Assembly: GCF_042681745.1 (NCBI RefSeq)
Contig: NZ_JBHUGF010000006.1
Location: forward strand, 62,001-126,000
From: Saccharibacillus nicotianae
Lineage (GTDB): Bacteria > Bacillota > Bacilli > Paenibacillales > Paenibacillaceae
Length of the DNA stretch: 64,000 nt
Direction of reading: 5' to 3'
Made by a program: the position numbers and the translations under genes. Position 1 is the first letter of the stretch, and every line of letters starts with the position of its first letter. Below are positions 35,459-43,392 of the stretch, one piece after another. Below the pieces are notes generated by a model. It had not been told where the DNA came from, did no database searches, and saw nothing but the letters and a program-made list of their open reading frames with translations.

Positions 35459-36232
35459 TTATTTCAATAAACCGACTGTTTTTTGATCAAATAACCAGCC
35501 CATCAGATCAGGAAAACGCTGATAAAACGTTTCAGGATCATGATCGTCACCATCAATGCGTTCAAAATAGAAATGAGGTTCTGGAATATTGTTCAGCAAA
35601 ATACTTACTGCTTCATCGGTACACGTCTGGATCAACCGCTGACGATTAGCTTTTCCTAAGCCTTCTAGATTGCCTATATCCATATAGATACGCAGATCAG
35701 GAGATAGATGCTGACGCTCTTTCATAAATTCGATAAATCCTTCATACCAGAGCGAAGCCGACATGCTTCCTATTCTGCCAAAAACATGTGGATAGACATA
35801 AGCTGCAAATAAAGACACCAGACCTCCCAGAGACTTGCCTACAATCCCTGTCATTTCAGGTCGACTATCTGTATAGAAGTTCTGATCAATCCATGGTTTA
35901 AGCTCATGAGCAATCATATTCAAATACTCGGTGGCACGTCCGCCAAAATCTCCATGACCCAGCCCTGGATACAGAGCGCGTGCATACCACGGGGTATATT
36001 CAACTAAAGGATCATATGCAGCAATTCCCACCAGAATCAATTCTGGCAAAGTACCTGCGGCAAAGCGTTGTTCCAAGTTATATAAAGTTCCGTTCAATAC
36101 CAGATCAAATACATCTCCACCATCATGAACATACACGACTGGTAACGTATACGATGCTGTATCATAAGAAGGTGGCAAATAAATCAGCAAGTCTCGACCT
36201 GCATACATTTTGGTAAAAAGTGTTCCCCGCAT
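35459..36232 (-). CDS. Fur-controlled alpha/beta hydrolase, likely siderophore esterase
   Basis: 257 residues, esterase D/IroE/Fes-like fold: LPVVYVHDGGD near the N-terminus, nucleophile elbow GKSLGG, an Asp in the region DIGNLEG and a late His (DGDDHDPETF). No signal peptide, so cytoplasmic. A perfect Fur box lies 19 bases upstream, which points to cleavage of ferric (tri)catechol-ester siderophores to release iron, as for B. subtilis BesA. ATG at 36232 with GGGGGAGAGAG before it. A general acyl-esterase role is the alternative. Confidence 0.82.
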   Translation of the reverse strand: MRGTLFTKMYAGRDLLIYLPPSYDTASYTLPVVYVHDGGDVFDLVLNGTLYNLEQRFAAGTLPELILVGIAAYDPLVEYTPWYARALYPGLGHGDFGGRATEYLNMIAHELKPWIDQNFYTDSRPEMTGIVGKSLGGLVSLFAAYVYPHVFGRIGSMSASLWYEGFIEFMKERQHLSPDLRIYMDIGNLEGLGKANRQRLIQTCTDEAVSILLNNIPEPHFYFERIDGDDHDPETFYQRFPDLMGWLFDQKTVGLLK

Positions 36233-36250
36233 ACGACTCTCTCCCCCTAC

Positions 36251-36265
36251 TGATAATGATTATCA
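36251..36265 (-). promoter_or_regulatory. Fur box upstream of esterase
   Basis: TGATAATGATTATCA, an exact 7-1-7 palindrome matching the Bacillus Fur consensus. Confidence 0.85.
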
Positions 36266-36294
36266 ATTAGTATACCAAATGATCGAGAAGATGA

Positions 36295-36340
36295 CAAAAA
36301 AAGCTTATCGATGTTATGTACACCGAATAAGCTCTTTTTT
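36295..36340 (-). terminator. terminator of the ZIP transporter gene
   Basis: AGCTTAT/ATAAGCT-type stem flanked by A and T runs (36295-36340), just after the ZIP gene. Confidence 0.75.
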
Positions 36341-36367
36341 AAACACAACTATCGCTTCCTGATTTGC

Positions 36368-37147
36368 TTATGATCCGATACTTAACAACAACGCAGTCAG
36401 TAATCCAAGTGAAGCGATCAACCCGACTAACGGGCCGCCATCTTCATACGCTTCTGGCATCATCGTAGAACAGATCATCGCTATAATACCACCACCGGCA
36501 AAAGCACCGATGCCTGCTTTGATCTCATCTGGTAATAATTCTAAAAACAGATACCCTGCCATCGAAGCTAGAGCAGAGATCACAAGCACAACTGCCCACA
36601 TGCCAAAAATTTTGCCACGTGAATAATGACTTTGCTTCAGCCCTACCGTACTGGATAATCCTTCAGGAATATTGCTGACAAAAATAGAAATAACCAATAC
36701 CAGGCTGACACCCTGACCGGCAAGTAGACTTGCTCCGATCATAATCGATTCAGGAATCGCATCCATTACAGTACCTGCAAATATACCAAGTCCACTTTGA
36801 CTACTGCCGTCTTTTGCTTTGGAAGAAGAATTGGAAGCAGGCGATGAAGAGTCGTCCTTACTCATATAGGAACGCTTACGGTTCGCTCCCCCTTTACGGG
36901 ATATGTATAGATCAAATGCAGTGTATACAATCGCACCCACCATAAAACCTATGCCTGTTGCCCAGATGCCTCCATCTTCAACGGCATCCGATAACAATTC
37001 AAAAGCAACTGCTCCAATAAGCGTTCCTGTACCAAAAGCCATAATCCAGCCAATAATCTTTTTCGGCATATTGAAAAACATCGCAATCAAAGCTCCTAAT
37101 AAAACCGCAGAGCCTGCTATCGCACCCCACATTAACGCATTCCACAT
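36368..37147 (-). CDS. ZIP family metal transporter
   Basis: 259 residues, about eight helices, with a polar cytoplasmic loop (~85-118, Ser/Lys/Gly-rich) after helix 3. ZIP metal-site motifs appear as DAIPESIMIG and NIPEGLSSTVG in the fourth and fifth helices; the first has Asp where many ZIPs have His. Moves Zn, Fe or Mn into the cytoplasm. ATG at 37147 after GAGAGGAG. No zinc or Fur box seen in its own promoter. Confidence 0.88.
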   Translation of the reverse strand: MWNALMWGAIAGSAVLLGALIAMFFNMPKKIIGWIMAFGTGTLIGAVAFELLSDAVEDGGIWATGIGFMVGAIVYTAFDLYISRKGGANRKRSYMSKDDSSSPASNSSSKAKDGSSQSGLGIFAGTVMDAIPESIMIGASLLAGQGVSLVLVISIFVSNIPEGLSSTVGLKQSHYSRGKIFGMWAVVLVISALASMAGYLFLELLPDEIKAGIGAFAGGGIIAMICSTMMPEAYEDGGPLVGLIASLGLLTALLLSIGS

Positions 37148-37268
37148 ATTTATTCTCCTCTCACTACACTGTCTTATTATTAACCCAAAATAAGAACTTT
37201 AGACCGATGTGAGCGTAAAAAAATAGAATAAATGTATCAAATACGAATATGAACGCTTTTTCATATGA

Positions 37269-38177
37269 TTAACGATGTTGTGTATACTGATTAGCAGCAC
37301 GAATTGAGCGAATCATTTGTAGTTCATCATCGGTTAATGCTGGCGATGAAGCCGCTTCTACATTTTCACGTAATTGTTGTGAAGAACTTGCTCCTGCTGC
37401 TAGCACTGCTACTGCTGGATGAGCAAGTACATATTGAATAGCAGTCTGTGAAAGGCTTCTATTTGCCTGTGTAAGAGGTTCTAATTGCTGACGTAGACTG
37501 ATGACTTCTTCGCCGCTAATGTCCAGATAACCCTTCTGTGCTTTGTCCTCGCGTCCATCTGCTAATGCGCCGCTTGCTACAGCACCACGCACAATAGAAC
37601 TGATCCCTTTTTGTGTTAATAAAGGTAATACTTCTTCTTCAGGACGGCGATCTAAAATACTATATTGGCTCATCACACTTACAATATGAGAACGATCTAC
37701 ATATTCACGGATAACATTAGGACGAATCGAAGAAATACCGTATTCACGAATGAGACCTTCTCTTTTTAATTGGGCAAAAGCTTCAATCGTTTCATCGATA
37801 TTATCGTCCAATGTACCGCCATGTAATTGATACAGATCGATATAGTCGGTCTGCAAGCGTCGTAAGCTTTCTTTGATTGCTTCCATAATATGAGCTTTGG
37901 ACGGATTCCAGACTAAGCCGTCTTGACCTTCTACACGAGTATTCCCTACTTTGCTGGCGATAATCACATCACTACGACGACCTTTGATCGCTTTACCAAT
38001 CAATTCTTCGTTATGACCGTTATCGTAAATGTCTGCTGTATCCAAAAAGTTAATCCCGAGATCAAGCGCTTCATGAAGCAAAGGAATCACTTGGCTCTCG
38101 TCTGTTCCAAGAGACATACAACCTAGTCCAATCTCACCTACGATTAAATCGGATGTACCGAGTCTATTCTTTTTCAT
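37269..38177 (-). CDS. aldo/keto reductase
   Basis: 302 residues, (beta/alpha)8 NADPH oxidoreductase. Catalytic tetrad visible: Asp in NFLDTADIYDNG, Tyr in the same segment, Lys in IIASKVGN, His in LYQLHGG. Resembles the YqkF/IolS group. ATG at 38177 follows AAAAGGATG. Substrate unknown. Confidence 0.92.
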   Translation of the reverse strand: MKKNRLGTSDLIVGEIGLGCMSLGTDESQVIPLLHEALDLGINFLDTADIYDNGHNEELIGKAIKGRRSDVIIASKVGNTRVEGQDGLVWNPSKAHIMEAIKESLRRLQTDYIDLYQLHGGTLDDNIDETIEAFAQLKREGLIREYGISSIRPNVIREYVDRSHIVSVMSQYSILDRRPEEEVLPLLTQKGISSIVRGAVASGALADGREDKAQKGYLDISGEEVISLRQQLEPLTQANRSLSQTAIQYVLAHPAVAVLAAGASSSQQLRENVEAASSPALTDDELQMIRSIRAANQYTQHR

Positions 38178-38214
38178 TATTGATCATCCTTTTAAATTTA
38201 ATTTAATAGTTATA

Positions 38215-38244
38215 TTGACTTTTTAAAAAAAACATTCATAATAA
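38215..38244 (+). promoter_or_regulatory. promoter of the cytosine methyltransferase gene
   Basis: -35 TTGACT at 38215-38220 and an A+T-rich -10 (ATAATAA, 38238-38244) at about 17 bases spacing. Confidence 0.5.
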
Positions 38245-38253
38245 CCCTATAAA

Positions 38254-38273
38254 AGTTAAAAACTATTTTAACT
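38254..38273 (+). promoter_or_regulatory. palindromic operator candidate before the methyltransferase gene
   Basis: AGTTAAAA-N4-TTTTAACT, perfect 8-bp arms, about 10 bases past the -10 and 17 bases before the TTG start. Fits a repressor site used by the methyltransferase's own N-terminal HTH. Confidence 0.5.
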
Positions 38274-38290
38274 ATATTGGAGGGTTATAT

Positions 38291-39631
38291 TTGTATACAA
38301 TTAGTAAAGATAAAGTGAGATTACATATGAAAAAAAATGGAATCTCTACGCAAAAAGATTTAGCAGCCCAGTTAGGAATTAGCAAGAGTCAATTGTCAAT
38401 GTTGCTATCTCCTAATTTTAATCCTATAAAATCTAATGCCATGAAATTATGTGAAATGCTAAACGTCAAATTTGAAGACATTATTCTACCCGAGCAAATT
38501 TCTCTTACTCTAGATGATACAGAAACTTTATTAGAACAGTCACAAAATGAAGCAATACATGCTTCGGATTATAAAAATAATAATTTTAAATCAATAAACG
38601 ATATTAAAGCATCCACAACCTATTCAGCAATAGAACTCTTTGCAGGGGCAGGCGGATTAGCACTAGGACTCGAAAAAGCCGGTTTTGAATCTAAAGGTCT
38701 TGTAGAAATAGATAAGTATGCTTGCAAAACTCTCAGAAAAAACAGACCTCATCTTAATATTATTGAAAAAGATATTATTCAAGTAGCAGATCAAGGAATT
38801 CGAAACTTTGTAAATATTCCTATAGGTGAACTTGATCTCTTATCTGGAGGTTATCCTTGCCAATCTTTTAGTTATGCTGGAAAGAAAATGGGATTATCTG
38901 ACGCTAGAGGCACTATGTTTTATTATTATGCTCAAATACTGAAGCAACTTCTTCCTAAAACGTTTTTAGCTGAAAACGTAAAAGGTTTACTTAACCATGA
39001 TAATGGAAAAACTTTATCTCTAATGCTTAAAGTATTCTCAGACATTGGTTATAAAGTTAGTTGGCAGGTTTTGAAATCGCTGGATTATAATGTTGCTCAA
39101 AAAAGAGAAAGACTAGTCATTATAGGTATCAGAAACGATTTAGTAGAAAACTATCATTTAGAATATCATTTCCCACAACCATTTGAATATAAACCTACCT
39201 TAAAAGATATTTTAAAGGACGTTCCTTATTCAGATGGTGCTAAATATCCTGAATCTAAAAAGAAGGTTTTAGATCTTGTACCACCAGGTGGATATTGGAG
39301 AGACCTTCCTGATGAAATAGCTAAAAGTTATATGGGAAAAAGTTATTACTCAGGTGGTGGTAGAACAGGAATGGCAAGAAGACTCTCATGGGAAGAACCT
39401 TCTTTAACTTTAACCTGTTCCCCAGCTCAAAAACAAACTGAACGCTGCCATCCTGACGAGACCAGACCATTTACAGTCAGAGAATATGCTAGAATACAAA
39501 GTTTTCCTGATAGTTGGGAGTTTGATTGTTCAACTGCTAATGCGTATAAACAAATAGGAAATGCAGTACCTATTAATATGGCAAAAGCAATCGGATTATC
39601 TATTATTAATGTTTTAAATCAAATCAAATAA
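38291..39631 (+). CDS. DNA (cytosine-5) methyltransferase with N-terminal HTH
   Basis: 446 residues. Residues 1-75 form an XRE-like HTH (ISTQKDLAAQLGISKSQLSMLL); residues ~115-446 are a C5 methyltransferase with motif I (ELFAGAGGLALGLE), catalytic GGYPCQSFSYAG (motif IV), ENVKG (motif VI), QKRERL (motif VIII) and QIGNAVP (motif X). TTG start with GGAGGG six bases upstream. Protects DNA against the convergent restriction enzyme; the HTH probably lets it control its own promoter, as in M.SsoII and M.EcoRII. A+T-rich relative to flanks, consistent with acquisition. Confidence 0.95.
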   Translation: MYTISKDKVRLHMKKNGISTQKDLAAQLGISKSQLSMLLSPNFNPIKSNAMKLCEMLNVKFEDIILPEQISLTLDDTETLLEQSQNEAIHASDYKNNNFKSINDIKASTTYSAIELFAGAGGLALGLEKAGFESKGLVEIDKYACKTLRKNRPHLNIIEKDIIQVADQGIRNFVNIPIGELDLLSGGYPCQSFSYAGKKMGLSDARGTMFYYYAQILKQLLPKTFLAENVKGLLNHDNGKTLSLMLKVFSDIGYKVSWQVLKSLDYNVAQKRERLVIIGIRNDLVENYHLEYHFPQPFEYKPTLKDILKDVPYSDGAKYPESKKKVLDLVPPGGYWRDLPDEIAKSYMGKSYYSGGGRTGMARRLSWEEPSLTLTCSPAQKQTERCHPDETRPFTVREYARIQSFPDSWEFDCSTANAYKQIGNAVPINMAKAIGLSIINVLNQIK

Positions 39632-39650
39632 TTAGATGTTTTAGTTTGAA

Positions 39651-39679
39651 AGGCTTTGAAGTACATTCAAAGTCTTTTT
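39651..39679. terminator. terminator between convergent R-M genes
   Basis: CTTTGAA/TTCAAAG stem with 5-base loop and T-run on +; the right arm overlaps the stop codon of the restriction gene. Confidence 0.7.
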
Positions 39680-40395
39680 GCTTTTAATTCATTTTCTATC
39701 TCTAAAGCTAGAGCATCAATAACTTCTTCGATTAATTGAGAACCATCAATTTCAGAAGCAACATCTCCAATTGCATCCGTTAAGTTCTGATAGAAATCTT
39801 CATGTCCTGTTAGCCTCTGCCAAAAATCTTTTCCTGCAAAGACTGGATAATCATCGTTTATCTTTTTATAATGAGAACTTAAATCTTTAGATGTGCCATA
39901 AAATACACCTACAATTAAATCTTCCATATCAATTCTCATATTATTTGTTCTAGCAAGATGTTTAATGGCTTTGAAATGATCCTTAATTGTTTTAACATCA
40001 TCTTTATTAAGAGTATTTGGTCCCGCTTTTATTTGACAATACTTTTTTCGTCCATCTATTTTATCTATAAATTCAATATCTATACCAGATGTAGTTGATG
40101 AAAATCCTTCTAAAACTTCATGGCAAAACTTCTGTAGCTTATTTCCAAAAGAAGTGTTGATTGATGTTCCCAAAACCCTTGGATAAACCAATGCTCGAGC
40201 TATACTCTCTGGATTATCATTTCCCATTAAAAAACTAGCTTTGTATTTATCTAAAAATGGATTAAGATCAAATTCTTTAAGTTTTTTGAGTTTCTTAGTA
40301 TTGGCTTGATGACTGGGTATAATTTCTTTTCTAAAAAAATCTTGTGCTTTAATTATAATTTCACTTAATGAATCTGGACTCATTTGCTGTGTCAT
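39667..40395 (-). CDS. type II restriction endonuclease (Eco47II/PmeII-like)
   Basis: 242 residues. A PD-(D/E)xK-type core is visible: STTSGIDIEFID (Asp) and KKYCQIKAG (QxK), preceded by YPRVLGTSINTSFGNKLQ. The sequence looks like the Eco47II/PmeII family of type II enzymes; several of that family cut GGNCC-type sites, but the site here cannot be read from sequence. Convergent with, and 35 bases from, the methyltransferase gene. ATG at 40395 follows GAGAGGA. High Lys/Ile and A+T-rich codons match its partner. Confidence 0.82.
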   Translation of the reverse strand: MTQQMSPDSLSEIIIKAQDFFRKEIIPSHQANTKKLKKLKEFDLNPFLDKYKASFLMGNDNPESIARALVYPRVLGTSINTSFGNKLQKFCHEVLEGFSSTTSGIDIEFIDKIDGRKKYCQIKAGPNTLNKDDVKTIKDHFKAIKHLARTNNMRIDMEDLIVGVFYGTSKDLSSHYKKINDDYPVFAGKDFWQRLTGHEDFYQNLTDAIGDVASEIDGSQLIEEVIDALALEIENELKAKRL

Positions 40396-40452
40396 AATTA
40401 ATATCCTCTCTTTTAAAAATCTTAACTACTATAAATTTAACAATTTTTCACT

Positions 40453-40650
40453 TTAAATACTAATAATATTTTTTACCCGTCCTACATCTCCTGATTGTAG
40501 ACGCACTTTGATTCCATGCGGATGGTTGGGTGAATTGGTCAAAATATCTTTGACAATCCCTCTTGTTAATTTACCTGTACGTTGATCTTGTTTGAGTACA
40601 ATATCGACTTCTATTCCTGCTTTAATATTGGCACGTGTCTGACCACTCAT
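40453..40650 (-). CDS. ywbE: YwbE family protein
   Basis: 65 residues; full-length YwbE (RANIKAGIEVDIVLKQDQRTGKLTRGIVKDILTNSP...HGIKVRL). Conserved in Bacillota, function unknown, small KOW-like beta fold. ATG at 40650 with AAGTGGG upstream. Confidence 0.9.
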   Translation of the reverse strand: MSGQTRANIKAGIEVDIVLKQDQRTGKLTRGIVKDILTNSPNHPHGIKVRLQSGDVGRVKNIISI

Positions 40651-40686
40651 TATTTATTCCCACTTTCTATATTTAACATGTATAAC

Positions 40687-40728
40687 AAATGCCGATAAAG
40701 CACTCCTACGAGCACTATACCGGCATTT
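40687..40728 (-). terminator. terminator of yqkE-like gene
   Basis: AAATGCCG/CGGCATTT arms with a long, partly paired interior, after the gene ending at 40793. No strong T-run beyond the arm. Confidence 0.5.
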
Positions 40729-40792
40729 GGATTACTTCTGTATACCTGATCAAGACTATACTACTTCTTTATTCAAAAGATCATATACCGAT

Positions 40793-41056
40793 TTATTTGA
40801 ATTTTTTCCAGTCTTGTTTGGTATTTTCGAGCAAATATTCAAAATCGTTATCACGACGTTTTTGTTCTGCTTTGCGAGCATCTTCTGCTTCTTGTTGTTG
40901 CTTTTCTTTGCGTTGTTGCTCTTCTGCTTTGAGCTCGGTTGCTTGCGCTTTGAGCTTATCCAGTACATCAGCACTTAGCATGTCTTTGAGTGTAGCTGGT
41001 CGATCTTGTGCTGGTGTAGCGGTCGGTCTTGCAGATGCTCTATTTTTCTTAGCCAT
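40793..41056 (-). CDS. YqkE-like coiled-coil protein (DUF3886)
   Basis: 87 residues, highly charged. N-terminal Ala/Pro/Arg-rich tail, then LKDMLSADVLDKLKAQATELKAEEQQRK, a long charged helix, and the conserved end NDFEYLLENTKQDWKKFK. Matches Bacillus YqkE in layout. Function unknown. ATG at 41056 after AGAGGTG. Confidence 0.8.
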   Translation of the reverse strand: MAKKNRASARPTATPAQDRPATLKDMLSADVLDKLKAQATELKAEEQQRKEKQQQEAEDARKAEQKRRDNDFEYLLENTKQDWKKFK

Positions 41057-41124
41057 CTATAATCACCTCTTTGAGTATACGAACTTGTTATAGTATACCA
41101 TCGTTACAGAATAGACGAAAATGA

Positions 41125-42453
41125 TTACTCTTGCTCTTCTTCATCTTCCTCTTCAAATGTAGTCACTTCGATTTCTTTGATATGACGATTCTCCATACGA
41201 GTTACGGTAAATTCATATTCTTCGACCCGTACCGATTCACCTTCATGAATATTAAATTTCTGCGCCCAGATCCAACCACCAATCGTATAGGCTTCACCGG
41301 CTTCGATATCGGTTCCTAGACGACGATTCACTTCATGGATTAATGCCAGTGGTTGTAGACGATAATGCTTGTCTCCTAGCTTATGAATCGCTGGTGTAGC
41401 GGCAGGTTCGATATCGGATTTGGAAGGAATATCACCAACAATTTCTTCTAAAATATCTTCTAGTGTCACCATACCTGCTGTTCCGCCATACTCATCTAAC
41501 AAAACCGCCATATGAATATTTTGCTTTTGCATTTGCCCTAGTAATTCACGAGCAGGCACAGTCTCAATCAATTGCAGTACAGGCTTGATAAAAGGCGCAA
41601 TCGGATCGGTAGGTGTATGTGGATGACTTACTGCATCTCGCAATACTTCTTTGACATTGAGCAAGCCAATAATTCGGTCTTTGTCTCCATCCAGAGCCAC
41701 AGGAATCAGGCTGTAAGGCTCTTCTTTCACCAGCTCATAGAAGTCTGCTAATTGTGCTTCATGCCCGATATACTTCATCTCTGTACGCGGAACCATAATC
41801 TCACTACCGACTAATTCATCAAACTCAAACACATTATTCAAATAACGATATTCGGTCGGTGTAATATTACCACTTTTGAATCCTTCAGATAAAGCAAATC
41901 GTAACTCTGCTTCACTCTGCGCCGCATCTTGTTCAGAAATAGGCTTTACGCCGAATAATCCTGTAATCAGACGTGCTGAACGACTCAATACCCAGTTGAA
42001 TGGATACGTTATCCGGTAAAACACCATCATCGGACGAGCAAAAAATAACGCCATCGGTTCAGCCAATTGAATCGCAAACGATTTGGGAACCAGTTCCCCG
42101 ATCAATACTTCAAAATAAGTCAGTAATAAGAACGCGATAATAAACGATATGACCGATTCTAATCCTGCTGGAACATGCACCCAGACAAAGACCGGATGAA
42201 GTAATTCTTCAATCGTCGACTCGCCTAACCAACCCAGTGCTAACGATGTTAATGTTGTTCCCAACTGACAAGCTGATAAAAACTCATCCAATTTGGAAAT
42301 AATATTCTGAACAGCAACTGCGTTTTTGTTGCCTTCTTCAGCCAATTGATTGATTTTGGAAATACGTACACGAATAATCGAATATTCAGATGCCACAAAA
42401 AAGGCGGTTAACAAAATAAGTACAATCACCAATATTAAATTCAAAAATTCCAT
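41125..42453 (-). CDS. hemolysin family protein (CNNM + CBS pair + CorC/HlyC domain)
   Basis: 442 residues: CNNM/DUF21 membrane domain with about four helices (1-190), CBS pair (~205-335), CorC_HlyC C-terminal domain (~350-430), acidic tail EEEDEEEQE. Related to B. subtilis YhdP/MpfA and YqhB, linked to magnesium efflux. ATG 42453 preceded by AAAGGGGAG; the frame extends to 42597 without a site. Confidence 0.92.
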   Translation of the reverse strand: MEFLNLILVIVLILLTAFFVASEYSIIRVRISKINQLAEEGNKNAVAVQNIISKLDEFLSACQLGTTLTSLALGWLGESTIEELLHPVFVWVHVPAGLESVISFIIAFLLLTYFEVLIGELVPKSFAIQLAEPMALFFARPMMVFYRITYPFNWVLSRSARLITGLFGVKPISEQDAAQSEAELRFALSEGFKSGNITPTEYRYLNNVFEFDELVGSEIMVPRTEMKYIGHEAQLADFYELVKEEPYSLIPVALDGDKDRIIGLLNVKEVLRDAVSHPHTPTDPIAPFIKPVLQLIETVPARELLGQMQKQNIHMAVLLDEYGGTAGMVTLEDILEEIVGDIPSKSDIEPAATPAIHKLGDKHYRLQPLALIHEVNRRLGTDIEAGEAYTIGGWIWAQKFNIHEGESVRVEEYEFTVTRMENRHIKEIEVTTFEEEDEEEQE

Positions 42454-42696
42454 CCCTTGCTCCCCTTTGCGTGATCTATCTCTTTGTACAATAAAAGTAT
42501 GTATAGATGTACACATATGCAATACATTACCCATTTTTGACTGCTGTGCTTTGATTCTATTCAAAAAAAGAATAGTGATACACAACAAAAAAAGCAATCA
42601 GAACTGAGATTACCGTTCTAATCGCTTTACTTTGGAATGATTTTATAACCTATACGAATGTATCATCTAGCAATAACTTCAATATACTGTACTTTA

Positions 42697-43203
42697 TTAT
42701 TTGGTTTTTGGCTTACGATCGACCAATAACCATGCTCCACCTAATAGAACAGCAAGCGCAACCAGAGGTTGTACAAATACTACATGATGAAGAATAGAAT
42801 CTAACGAAAATACAGCAAAAAACAACAATCCGACTACAGTTAAAATATTAATCGGAATCAATAACCATTTGTTACGAGAACCTAACCAGTAAAATTCAAA
42901 TAATCCTAATGCTACTGCAAGTATGTAACCCGGCCACATCACTGCCCAAAGATCAAACAATGTAGCGATTTGACTCACTACACCTGCTCCTAGCAAAATT
43001 CCACCTGGAATCAATAATCCTTTATGTTTGGAATGCAGCAACGAAAAATGCAACCAGTGAAAAAATAGTCCTAGCGGAATCACAAATAATGTCGGCCAAA
43101 ATGTAGCAAAAATCGCTCCGACTCCTGTCGATCCACCTGGATTCAAAAATAAATAAACACCCAACAACAATAATACCGGTGCAAGAACTGCTTTTTTAAT
43201 CAT
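42697..43203 (-). CDS. polytopic membrane protein of unknown function
   Basis: 168 residues with about five to six short helices and few charged residues; ends in DRKPKTK. Helix pairs start with APVLLLLGVYLFLNPGG. Looks like the small LiaI/LiaF-type or DUF5668-like membrane proteins but I cannot place it firmly. Monocistronic. Confidence 0.7.
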   Translation of the reverse strand: MIKKAVLAPVLLLLGVYLFLNPGGSTGVGAIFATFWPTLFVIPLGLFFHWLHFSLLHSKHKGLLIPGGILLGAGVVSQIATLFDLWAVMWPGYILAVALGLFEFYWLGSRNKWLLIPINILTVVGLLFFAVFSLDSILHHVVFVQPLVALAVLLGGAWLLVDRKPKTK

Positions 43204-43334
43204 GATCCTTACACACCCCTTTTCTATTTCGTAATCTTTGATTACACTGTATCACAACTTGCTCTTCAACTCATCCGCCTATAGAAGATAATAAACCTAG
43301 ACTAAAGTCGTAGTTGATTACAAGCTACATACAA

Positions 43335-43363
43335 AAAGACTCTTCCACAACGGAAGAGTCTTT
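43335..43363 (-). terminator. terminator of glpD
   Basis: Perfect 12-bp stem AAAGACTCTTCC/GGAAGAGTCTTT with 5-base loop, 30 bases after glpD. Confidence 0.9.
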
Positions 43364-43392
43364 CATAATTTGATTATATGCTCAAGCTAATT

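Noticed and set aside
37200..37266. AGCGT/ACGCT pairing after the aldo/keto reductase gene
   Set aside because: Only five base pairs across a long unpaired interior; not a convincing terminator.
40689..41093. A Cys/Ser/Leu-rich 134-residue frame on the plus strand
   Set aside because: Antisense shadow of the yqkE-like coiled-coil gene.
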